A stretch of DNA of 64,000 nt from an uncultured Ruminiclostridium sp. (GTDB taxonomy: Bacteria; Bacillota; Clostridia; Oscillospirales; Ruminococcaceae), in contig CANQED010000001.1 in assembly GCA_947594425.1 (NCBI GenBank), forward strand, positions 186,001 through 250,000. Direction: 5' to 3'. Position 1 is the stretch's first letter, and the number at the start of each line of letters is the position of its first letter. The translations under genes were made by a program, and so were the position numbers. Below the pieces are notes generated by a model that was given only the letters and a program-made list of their open reading frames with translations, was not told where the DNA came from and made no database searches. This document shows positions 1 through 6,518 of this stretch, one piece after another.

Positions 1-2
1 TA

Positions 3-242
3 GAAAAGGCGTTGTCCACAAACGCAAAGATCTGCTCGCGCTGCGGTCAGCTCGTACCCTATAATAACAACGTCTGCCGCTGCGGCTCGACCGAGTTTAC
101 CTATCCGCAGATAAATATGATAGATGAGCACATTCATCAAGCGCCCGCCGCTCCGCCGCAGTCGGTCTGCGCTAAATGCGGTACGCCGATAGCGCCGGGC
201 GACAACTTCTGCCACGTATGCGGCACACCGAAAAATAATTAA
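3..242 (+). CDS. Double zinc-ribbon protein, 5' end outside window
   Basis: The frame is open to the left edge, so the true start may lie outside; an internal TTG at 12 is the only visible candidate and has no clear ribosome binding site. The product carries two short zinc ribbons: CSRCG with CRCGS near the N-terminus and CAKCG with CHVCG near the C-terminus, joined by a Pro/Ala-rich linker. No enzyme domain is visible. It lies 20 bp upstream of a second zinc-ribbon gene and a third follows, so the three probably share a transcript. Such ribbons usually serve as structural or adaptor modules; the actual role is unknown. Confidence 0.7.
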   Translation, partial: EKALSTNAKICSRCGQLVPYNNNVCRCGSTEFTYPQINMIDEHIHQAPAAPPQSVCAKCGTPIAPGDNFCHVCGTPKNN

Positions 243-262
243 AATTTACGGAGGAAATTATT

Positions 263-883
263 ATGATAGTGTTAGGCTTTTCCATTGCGATACTTATAAT
301 ATGCAGTTCTTATAAGAACAGACCCACGTCGGGCAAGCGCACCGCGCTTAAGGTACTCCCGATACTCGACATCATATTCTCGGTGTTCGAGTTCTTCTCG
401 GGAATAATTTTAGTCATGGTCGCTTTTGTTCCCAGCGCAGTCGGCGGGCTTTATGACAGTATGATCTCCGAAATGCTCGAGGAAATAAGCAGCGAATACG
501 CCGAGGCAGGAATAGGCTTAGTAAACCTCGTATTTACGGTCATGGCGGTCATGGGCGTAATTAGCCTGCTGCTGACAGCATTCGGCATAATAGCGGGTGT
601 ATACGGCCTTAAGACCTCGGGCAACGCTCAGCTTGCCGCTCAGATATTGCCCCCTAACACCTATAACGCTCAGGGCTATACTCAGCCCGTACAGCAGCCC
701 GTGCCTCAGCCTATGCCTCAGCCCCAGCCAATGCAGCAACAGCCGATGCAACAACAACAGCCTATGCAGCAACAACAGGCTATGCAGCAGCCCGGCTGGT
801 TCTGCCCAAACTGCGGAAAGCCGAATTTGGCCGAAGAATTATTCTGCCCCAACTGCGGCGCGCCTAAGACAAATCAGCAATAA
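263..883 (+). CDS. Membrane protein with Q/P-rich linker and C-terminal zinc ribbon
   Basis: A GGAGG lies 7 bases before the ATG. The 206-residue product has a hydrophobic N-terminal segment (residues 1-15), two further predicted membrane segments (about 30-60 and 85-115), a low-complexity stretch of Gln-Pro-Met repeats (about 140-175), and a C-terminal zinc ribbon with paired CPNCG motifs. The ribbon and linker would be cytosolic if the linker starts inside. A zinc ribbon at the end of a membrane protein is common in Clostridia and its function is not established. It sits between two other zinc-ribbon genes and is followed by a terminator-like hairpin. Confidence 0.75.
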   Translation: MIVLGFSIAILIICSSYKNRPTSGKRTALKVLPILDIIFSVFEFFSGIILVMVAFVPSAVGGLYDSMISEMLEEISSEYAEAGIGLVNLVFTVMAVMGVISLLLTAFGIIAGVYGLKTSGNAQLAAQILPPNTYNAQGYTQPVQQPVPQPMPQPQPMQQQPMQQQQPMQQQQAMQQPGWFCPNCGKPNLAEELFCPNCGAPKTNQQ

Positions 884-892
884 TAAAAACAT

Positions 893-924
893 GTGCCGCA
901 GGAATTTTTCCTTGCGGCACTTTT
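893..924 (+). terminator. Hairpin after second zinc-ribbon gene
   Basis: GTGCCGCA pairs with TGCGGCAC, extended by GG/CC with one bulge, and is followed by TTTT. It lies between two co-oriented zinc-ribbon genes. The T-run is short, so termination may be partial. Confidence 0.55.
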
Positions 925-936
925 AGGAGGATGTAT

Positions 937-1470
937 ATGCTGTTTAGGATAACTACTATAGCCGCGGCGGTAATAATGCTCGCGATAACGCTTAGGTTCT
1001 TTGTATTTCCTACCCTCGGGAAAAGGCGGGCTATGTTTATATTTGCGGCGATAACGACGATATCCTGCGCGTTTATGGTGGTATATTCGTCGGAGGGCGA
1101 GGGCGACCTTATGATAAACGCGGTCATTCTTGCCGCCGCGGCTTTCTCGATCATATTTACGCTCTATCACTGCCTCTCGGCAAAATTTACCGCCATGGCC
1201 GCCAAAAACAGTTCTAACAGTCCTAATCTCCCTCAGATAAAGACCTGCAAGCATTGCGGTGCGTCGGTGCCGCCATACTCGGACAGCTGTCCTCTTTGCG
1301 GCGGGCAGGATTTTGATATAAAATACGGCAGCAGCGAGGTATACGACAATTCTATCCCCGTACATTACACCGCCGAGGAGGAAAGGCAGGGCAAGCGCTG
1401 CCCGTCCTGCGGACAGCTTAACACCGTGACCGACCGCTTTTGCTCGCGCTGCGGAAAGCCGCTGATATAA
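937..1470 (+). CDS. Membrane protein with two C-terminal zinc ribbons
   Basis: An earlier ATG at 931 directly abuts the AGGAGG (925-930), so the ATG at 937, six bases after it, is chosen. The 177-residue protein has three predicted membrane segments in the first 85 residues. Two zinc ribbons follow: CKHCG with CPLCG, then CPSCG with CSRCG at the very end. It is the third zinc-ribbon protein in a row. It converges on sigK with only 6 bp between the stop codons. No catalytic motif is visible and the function is unknown. Confidence 0.72.
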   Translation: MLFRITTIAAAVIMLAITLRFFVFPTLGKRRAMFIFAAITTISCAFMVVYSSEGEGDLMINAVILAAAAFSIIFTLYHCLSAKFTAMAAKNSSNSPNLPQIKTCKHCGASVPPYSDSCPLCGGQDFDIKYGSSEVYDNSIPVHYTAEEERQGKRCPSCGQLNTVTDRFCSRCGKPLI

Positions 1471-1476
1471 TAACAG

Positions 1477-2184
1477 TCAATCGTTTCTTTCAAAGCGCGC
1501 TCGGAGCTTTTCGAGCGCCTTTTTTTCTATCCGTGACACATAGCTGCGGCTTATGCCGAGCTGCTTTGCGACCTCGCGCTGGGTCAGAATTTTATCGGTA
1601 TGAAAGCCCGAAAAATTGAGCCCGTACCGCTTGGTCAGTATTTGCTTTTCTCTCTCGTCGAGCTCCTCCGAGATATAGCGGTACAGCTTTTGCACGTTTA
1701 TATTAAGGTCCGCCTGCTGTGCTACGTCGGCGGGGTCGCGGAAAATATCCGCGAGCGTCACGGTGTTGCCGTCCTTGTCGCAGTCCATAGGGTCGTTCAT
1801 ATACACCTCGGTCTGCTGGTGCTTTATCTTGCGAAAATACATACGTATCTGATTGTTTATACACTTTCCAGCATAAGTCGAAAAGCTTACGCTGCGCTCA
1901 TAGTCAAAGGTCTGCGCCGCCTTTATCAGCCCTATCATTCCTATCGAGATAAGATCGTCCCTGTCGCGATAGTCGGGATAGTGCTTTTTTACGATAAACG
2001 CCACAAGCCTAAGATTGTGCTTGATAAGCTTATCCCTTGCCTCGGTATCCCCCTTAGCCGCAAGGGCGATACACTCCCGCTCTTCTTTTGCGGTCAGCTT
2101 TCGCGGAAACGAATTAGTATTCTCAAAGTGCAGAGCAAAGAACATCATCCCCTGCAATGCGCTGAGCATAGCCGTTATCAACAT
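1477..2184 (-). CDS. sigK: RNA polymerase sporulation sigma factor SigK (pro-sigma-K)
   Basis: This is the late mother-cell sigma factor, made as an inactive membrane-associated precursor in Bacillus. The product shows a hydrophobic N-terminus that fits a pro-sequence, then sigma-70 region 2 (HNLRLVAFIVKK, DLISIGMIGLIKA, FSTYAGKCINNQI) and region 4 with a helix-turn-helix (REVAKQLGISRSYVSRIEKKAL). The frame opens at 2232, but the ATG at 2184 has AGGTGG four bases upstream and gives 235 residues, close to known SigK. The gene is continuous; there is no skin-type element. Sigma-E is a paralogue, but the hydrophobic start and the region 2 sequence favour SigK. Confidence 0.85.
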   Translation of the reverse strand: MLITAMLSALQGMMFFALHFENTNSFPRKLTAKEERECIALAAKGDTEARDKLIKHNLRLVAFIVKKHYPDYRDRDDLISIGMIGLIKAAQTFDYERSVSFSTYAGKCINNQIRMYFRKIKHQQTEVYMNDPMDCDKDGNTVTLADIFRDPADVAQQADLNINVQKLYRYISEELDEREKQILTKRYGLNFSGFHTDKILTQREVAKQLGISRSYVSRIEKKALEKLRARFERND

Positions 2185-2234
2185 ACTGCCACCTGCCAAG
2201 TAATTTTTCTTTGAATATGTGCATACGGACATTC

Positions 2235-2269
2235 ACCCGAGCAAATCAGCGTGAAAATTCTTCTCGGGT
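2235..2269 (-). other. Inverted repeat upstream of sigK
   Basis: ACCCGAG (2235-2241) pairs with CTCGGGT (2263-2269). It lies about 50 bases upstream of the preferred sigK start and could be a leader hairpin or a protein site. No function can be assigned. Confidence 0.35.
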
Positions 2270-2327
2270 TCGGCTCCCACATGCTTAATTTTATTCCGCC
2301 CCATTTGTCCTTTATTACCGTTTTTTC

Positions 2328-2356
2328 TTGACTTAAATCAAGGATTGTGGTATACT
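2328..2356 (+). promoter_or_regulatory. Sigma-A type promoter for the small-gene pair
   Basis: TTGACT (2328-2333), a 17-base spacer, then TATACT (2351-2356). It lies about 60 bases before the ATG at 2415 and points towards it. Confidence 0.75.
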
Positions 2357-2414
2357 TTCGTTATAGCGGGCTCGGCATACGGGTGAATTTTTGTATAAAG
2401 CAAGGAGCAACGAT

Positions 2415-2531
2415 ATGAAAAATAAAACGCGGGAAAAATTAAGTATCGGTATGAAAATAGGCGCGGGCGTGCTCGCGCTGATAATGCTGATAGGCGTTAT
2501 CGCGCAGGGGTTTATGTATAATCAGATGTGA
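2415..2531 (+). CDS. 38-residue single-pass membrane protein
   Basis: ATG at 2415, with AAGGAG ending seven bases before it, opens a 38-codon frame ending in TGA at 2529-2531. The product has a basic N-terminus (MKNKTREKLS) and one membrane helix rich in Leu, Ile, Val and Gly, then a short tail. It resembles in layout the tiny DUF4044-type membrane proteins of Firmicutes, but I am not certain of the family. A consensus promoter lies just upstream and a second small gene follows after 17 bases, so it is very likely expressed. The frame is too short for default gene finders. Confidence 0.6.
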   Translation: MKNKTREKLSIGMKIGAGVLALIMLIGVIAQGFMYNQM

Positions 2532-2548
2532 GGGAACGGGTGACTGAT

Positions 2549-2782
2549 ATGTTCAAAGTTACGGATATATTGCCTGTCGGCGATAATTTATCGGTAACGC
2601 TTGACGGGGATAGTGAGAAAATAGCTAACGGATGCCGGCTTGTCGACGCAAACGGCAATATCATAATTGTAAGATCCGTTGCAATGGTAAAATACACCAA
2701 CCCGCAGCATATTGGTAAAAATATTACTGTATTGATCGATAAATGTGACCTCACAGTAGGAAGTATATTGTCGATCGCTTAA
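2549..2782 (+). CDS. Small conserved hypothetical protein, beta-rich
   Basis: The frame is open from a GTG at 2528, but the ATG at 2549 follows GGTGA (2539-2543) and starts a compact 77-residue product. Its pattern (a GDNLSVTLDG-like segment, then NGCRLVDANG, then a VLIDKCDLTVGSIL-like end) looks like a small beta-barrel similar in outline to domain 2 of translation GTPases; this is an inference from pattern only. It is co-transcribed with the 38-residue membrane protein and ends before a strong bidirectional terminator. Function unknown. Confidence 0.6.
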   Translation: MFKVTDILPVGDNLSVTLDGDSEKIANGCRLVDANGNIIIVRSVAMVKYTNPQHIGKNITVLIDKCDLTVGSILSIA

Positions 2783-2789
2783 AAAATAT

Positions 2790-2823
2790 AAAAGCGCTTT
2801 ACCTGCCACGGTAAAGCGCTTTT
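2790..2823. terminator. Bidirectional terminator between convergent genes
   Basis: AAAAGCGCTTTACC (2790-2803) pairs perfectly with GGTAAAGCGCTTTT (2810-2823) around a six-base loop. The flanking A and T runs make it usable on both strands, serving the small-gene pair on the plus strand and the FTR-like gene on the minus strand. Confidence 0.85.
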
Positions 2824-2824
2824 G

Positions 2825-3028
2825 TCAATCCTTCTCCTTATAATACAGCATACAATGGCAGTACCCCTCAAAGTCGGGGTCGGCTATCTGCTCCCTAAAT
2901 TCCTTGCACATACACTTGATGTCCTCACTTTTTCCGACGCGGCAGGGGCAATAGCCGCCTTTGGCTTTGAGCCCCTCTTTTACGGTGCGGACTATTTCTT
3001 CATTTTCGTTGTAACGTATTTTCGGCAT
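2825..3028 (-). CDS. Ferredoxin-thioredoxin reductase catalytic-domain-like mini protein
   Basis: The 67-residue product has the three paired-cysteine motifs of the FTR catalytic chain: CPC (27-29), CMC (39-41) and CHC (57-59), followed by MLY. In plant and cyanobacterial FTR these hold a 4Fe-4S cluster beside a redox-active disulfide. Here the gap between the first two motifs is only nine residues, against about sixteen in the classical enzyme. AAAGGA lies upstream of the ATG. No thioredoxin or ferredoxin gene is adjacent. It probably handles disulfide or iron-sulfur redox chemistry, but its electron donor and substrate cannot be read from the sequence. Confidence 0.75.
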   Translation of the reverse strand: MPKIRYNENEEIVRTVKEGLKAKGGYCPCRVGKSEDIKCMCKEFREQIADPDFEGYCHCMLYYKEKD

Positions 3029-3109
3029 AAAAGGTCCTTTCTTTAATGAGGCTTGCAGCGAGGGGCAGGGGGTATTCTGATGCTGTAGGGGATGATTATC
3101 CCGCCTGCG

Positions 3110-5926
3110 CTATTCTTCCGTCAGCCGCTGATACATCCGCATAAGCTCTGCCACACACTCGCTCTCGGTGATATTCTTCGGAAAACCGTACGCCGCCATA
3201 ACGGCAAAATCATTCTGCTGATGTGCCTTGCGCAGCTCGGGCGGCATAGTGGTCTCGTCGTAGAGGTCGGCGAGAGAGCAGTCGGGATATAGTGCGCGTG
3301 CGTCGAGGACAGCCTGCGCGGTAGATTCGATTTTCTGTTTTTGCTCGGGTGTGGGATCGCACCACGGGAAATTGTTGTAGACGATGTTTACTGAATATCT
3401 GTATCGCATTTCAAGTCTTCCTGCAACAGCACGCATCCAAGCCATATGGACATTAGAAGTCAATACGCCGAAGTGAAACAAAGAAGTATTTGGAACAAAT
3501 GAAGCAGCATTGCTTGCAATAACGTTTTTATTAACATATCCCATTGGTATATATCTTCTTCGCTCTGATGATGTAGCAGGAATTAAAATATAGTCTGTGT
3601 ATGGTTGCTTTATTTCCATAAATCGACTTGGATAATCAGCAAATTTTCTTGTTGCTTCTTTTACGCTGTTTAGTCTAAATTCTTTTACAGCTTGTACTCG
3701 TTCCATAACTTTAGGCATATTTTTTAATTCCTTTGGTGAAACATTTAAAAGCCATAAACACCAACGAAAATGATTATTGATATAATCATCCGAACCTACA
3801 AAAGGTCTAAAGTATTTTTCAGACTGGGGTTCCAATTTTACAAAATCTGATTTTTCATTTTCTGTGAAAATTAGATTACCTCCCTCAACAGGTTTTCCGC
3901 CACTAGACATTTTTGGCACATCACAAATAGGATTGCTTCTGCTTTCAATAAAAACGAGAGGTGCATCTATAAGAAATGGATTGATATTTTCAGCAATTCT
4001 TTCTGTGCCATTATCAAAAATCCGCTTTTGTGCCGTGCTTGGCGCTGTGCTGAACCCCACTATCACCACATGTACAGCAGCCATATAGTCGTCTGTTTTT
4101 ATCTTGTTGCCTTGTTCGTCTTTGCCGCGATTGTCCCATTTAAAGGTTCTGTGTGCAAAATCAATATGTATCCCGAAACGGTCAAAAAGCGGTTTCCAAA
4201 CGCCTGCAACCTGTTCTCCCTGAGTGATTGAATTTGTCGAAACAAGCGCCGTGCGGATCGCTGTATTCTGCATAAATTGACACGCCTTAAAATACCAACC
4301 CGATACATAGTCAATTTTTCCGGCAGTTTTATACGGCTTGCCTTCCTCATCAACATAAATATTCAAGATGTCGTTTTTCTGTTCTTTTGACTGCAACGAA
4401 TAACCCACAAACGGCGGGTTACCCATAATATAGGACAGCTTTTCTTTCGGCACGACGCTCTCCCAATCCATTTTGAGCGCGTTTCCCTCTACGATATTCT
4501 CATACGATTTAAGCGGCAGAAAATCAATATCCACCTGCATTATCTGTTCCGTTTCCTGCTTCATCTGACATTCCGCTATCCATAGCGCAGTTTTCGCTAC
4601 AGTCACCGCAAAATCGTTGATCTCAATGCCGTAAAACTGCCCGATGCTGACCTGTATCAAGTCTTCCATACCGAGCAGCATCTGCCCGTGCGTCTCCTCA
4701 AAAAGCGCATCATTTTCGAGCCGCCGCAGACAGATATACGTTTCAGTGAGAAAATTTCCGCTGCCTGCCGCAGGGTCTAAGAACACAAGCATAGACAGCT
4801 TTTTGCGGAAATTCCGCAATTTTTCACGCCGTGTCTTTTCGACTTTAAGCGCCTTAATCTCCTCTAACTCGGCTTTCAGTTCGTCCAAAAACAGCGGGTC
4901 GATGACCTTGTGGATATTCTCCAAAGAGGTGTAGTGCATACCGCCGCTGCGGCGTGTCTCGGGGTTCAGTGTGGATTCAAACACCGCCCCGAAAATCGTA
5001 GGAGAAATGCCCGACCAGTCAAAATCCTCGCTTGCTTTATTTAACAGCAGATCGACGATCTCCTCGTTAAACCTGGGTATTTCAATATTCTCGTCTGCAA
5101 ACAGCCCGCCGTTGACATAGGGGAAAGCCGCGAGGTCATCGTCCATATACGGGTCATAGGCTTTGCGCTCGTCCTCGTTCATATCAAGGACCCGAAACAA
5201 TTCAACGAGCTTATTGCGCACTTCGTCTACCGGATATTTTTTCAGATAATCGTGGAACATCTGATGCTTGCCGAAAACCCCCGCGTCCTCCGCATACAGA
5301 CAGAACACCAAACGCACACAAAGCTTATTCAGCGATTTAAGCGTTTCGGGGTCGTCGGGAGCTTTATATTGTTTAAGGACAGCGTCATACAGCTTACCTA
5401 CCAGTCTGCCTGCTTTTAGGGAGACTTCCATTTCCTTTTTAAGATGTTCGTCTTCCTTATCCAGCAAAAATTGCAGACGATAAAACTCTTTCGGCAGATC
5501 CTTTAGAAAAATCTGCTCCGGCTCGCCGTTGGGCTTTTCCATATCGTACACTAAAAATTCCGCAAAATTGCAGGTGATTATCCAGCGCGGGCGCTTTGAA
5601 TAAGGCAGCTCCGCCGCGTAGCGTTTTGCCTGCTGAAACGGCGACAGCACAGAACCGTCCGACTGCTTTATGCCCTTGCGCAGATCCTTGCCGAGCCCTT
5701 TTTGCTCGATCATGACATGTGTTTTCTCGATGTAGCCGTCAATGAAAGACGTGTGGTCGAGCTTCACCTGTTCTTCAAAGCTGATGTAACGTATGGCGTC
5801 TTCCACGCCATAGACATTTTGCAGCAGATCGAGCCAGAATTTCTGCGATTCTCCCTTTTCGTAGCCTTTATCTTTCCAGAAATCAGCGAACTGCTTTGCT
5901 GCAATTTTTTGCTCTTTCTCGGTCAT
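3110..5926 (-). CDS. Type IIG/IIL (MmeI-like) restriction-modification fusion enzyme
   Basis: The 938-residue product matches the MmeI layout. A nuclease core D63-X10-E74-Q-K76 lies in the N-terminal domain. A helical linker follows, then an adenine methyltransferase domain with HYT (331-333), DPAAGSGNF (384-392), an acidic IEIN loop (about 434) and the NPPF motif IV (503-506). A target-recognition domain (about 620-860) and a C-terminal helical segment end the protein. MmeI is 919 residues. One polypeptide both cuts and methylates, so no partner gene is needed, and none is present. The DNA for the recognition domain (about 3360-4060) is far more A+T-rich than the rest, as expected after a specificity-domain swap. 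A consensus promoter lies just upstream. Confidence 0.88.
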   Translation of the reverse strand: MTEKEQKIAAKQFADFWKDKGYEKGESQKFWLDLLQNVYGVEDAIRYISFEEQVKLDHTSFIDGYIEKTHVMIEQKGLGKDLRKGIKQSDGSVLSPFQQAKRYAAELPYSKRPRWIITCNFAEFLVYDMEKPNGEPEQIFLKDLPKEFYRLQFLLDKEDEHLKKEMEVSLKAGRLVGKLYDAVLKQYKAPDDPETLKSLNKLCVRLVFCLYAEDAGVFGKHQMFHDYLKKYPVDEVRNKLVELFRVLDMNEDERKAYDPYMDDDLAAFPYVNGGLFADENIEIPRFNEEIVDLLLNKASEDFDWSGISPTIFGAVFESTLNPETRRSGGMHYTSLENIHKVIDPLFLDELKAELEEIKALKVEKTRREKLRNFRKKLSMLVFLDPAAGSGNFLTETYICLRRLENDALFEETHGQMLLGMEDLIQVSIGQFYGIEINDFAVTVAKTALWIAECQMKQETEQIMQVDIDFLPLKSYENIVEGNALKMDWESVVPKEKLSYIMGNPPFVGYSLQSKEQKNDILNIYVDEEGKPYKTAGKIDYVSGWYFKACQFMQNTAIRTALVSTNSITQGEQVAGVWKPLFDRFGIHIDFAHRTFKWDNRGKDEQGNKIKTDDYMAAVHVVIVGFSTAPSTAQKRIFDNGTERIAENINPFLIDAPLVFIESRSNPICDVPKMSSGGKPVEGGNLIFTENEKSDFVKLEPQSEKYFRPFVGSDDYINNHFRWCLWLLNVSPKELKNMPKVMERVQAVKEFRLNSVKEATRKFADYPSRFMEIKQPYTDYILIPATSSERRRYIPMGYVNKNVIASNAASFVPNTSLFHFGVLTSNVHMAWMRAVAGRLEMRYRYSVNIVYNNFPWCDPTPEQKQKIESTAQAVLDARALYPDCSLADLYDETTMPPELRKAHQQNDFAVMAAYGFPKNITESECVAELMRMYQRLTEE

Positions 5927-5961
5927 TGTGTTTTCTCCGTATCTTTACATTTGTTTTTCTT

Positions 5962-5990
5962 ATTGTACCACAACATCCCTAAAAAAGCAA
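5962..5990 (-). promoter_or_regulatory. Promoter of the MmeI-like gene
   Basis: Minus strand TTGCTT (5985-5990), 17-base spacer, TACAAT (5962-5967), ending 35 bases before the start codon. Confidence 0.65.
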
Positions 5991-6035
5991 TACCGACTGT
6001 TACATAAGCGTAAAATTTACCCATGCTAAAAAAGC

Positions 6036-6072
6036 AAAAAGGCAAGCACGTTTGATCACGGGCTTGCCTTTT
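6036..6072. terminator. Bidirectional terminator after spoIIID
   Basis: GGCAAGC (6041-6047) pairs with GCTTGCC (6062-6068), with A5 before and T4 after. On the minus strand it lies 15 bases after the spoIIID stop. Confidence 0.75.
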
Positions 6073-6086
6073 ATAATTATACCTCC

Positions 6087-6371
6087 TCAGCTTACGCTTT
6101 CGGAACGGTGCTGATATTTTAGCTTGGTCGCCATTCCTCCCCTGATATGCCGTTCGTCCTTATTTTTCTGCAAGACCTCTTTTACCTTTTTACAAAGCTC
6201 CGGATCGGTTTTGGACAGTCTGACCGTTACGTCTTGATGGACGGTGCTTTTGCTTATTCCGAATTCTTTTGCGGCACTTCTGACAGTCGCCTGTTTATCT
6301 ATTATATATTCTCCCAAAATGACACATCTTTCCTGTTTGGTTTCCGGCACTGAGTATGCTTTGCCTTTCAC
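6087..6371 (-). CDS. spoIIID: Sporulation transcriptional regulator SpoIIID
   Basis: SpoIIID is a small DNA-binding protein that tunes the sigma-E regulon in the mother cell. The 94-residue product contains the typical helix-turn-helix (TVRSAAKEFGISKSTVHQD), the VRL and PEL segments, and the basic C-terminal HIRGGMATKLKY motif that contacts the minor groove in the Bacillus protein. The start is a GTG with AGGGG upstream. A sigma-E-like promoter lies upstream and a clear terminator follows. It sits near sigK and spoIIE, its partners in the sporulation programme. Confidence 0.92.
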   Translation of the reverse strand: MKGKAYSVPETKQERCVILGEYIIDKQATVRSAAKEFGISKSTVHQDVTVRLSKTDPELCKKVKEVLQKNKDERHIRGGMATKLKYQHRSESVS

Positions 6372-6409
6372 AAAATCGCCCCTTTCTTCGGAGTTTGATC
6401 CGTTGGTTG

Positions 6410-6438
6410 ATTATATGCCGAAGATGAGCGGTTTATGA
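6410..6438 (-). promoter_or_regulatory. Candidate sigma-E promoter of spoIIID
   Basis: Minus strand TCATAAA (6432-6438), 14-base spacer, CATATAAT (6410-6417), close to the Bacillus sigma-E pattern KMATATT-N13-15-CATACANT. spoIIID is a sigma-E gene in Bacillus. The motif is degenerate, so this stays a prediction. Confidence 0.45.
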
Positions 6439-6462
6439 TTAAACATACGGAAGTCTGATTTA

Positions 6463-6504
6463 AAGCCGCCCCACAAAACTAATTCATTCACCGTGGGGCG
6501 GCTT
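6463..6504 (-). terminator. Hairpin after spoIIE
   Basis: AAGCCGCCCCAC (6463-6474) pairs with GTGGGGCGGCTT (6493-6504), a 12-bp G+C-rich stem, just past the spoIIE stop. The following T-run on the minus strand is short (TTTAAAT). Confidence 0.6.
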
Positions 6505-6518
6505 AAGCATATTTACAG

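Noticed and set aside
1477-2184. A skin-like element interrupting sigK
   Set aside because: The gene reads through as one frame with all sigma regions, so there is no interruption.
2303-2312. A SpoIIID-type site (AAGGACAAAT on the minus strand) upstream of sigK
   Set aside because: It fits the degenerate consensus WWRRACARNY, but a 10-base degenerate motif is expected by chance often, so it is not listed as a feature.
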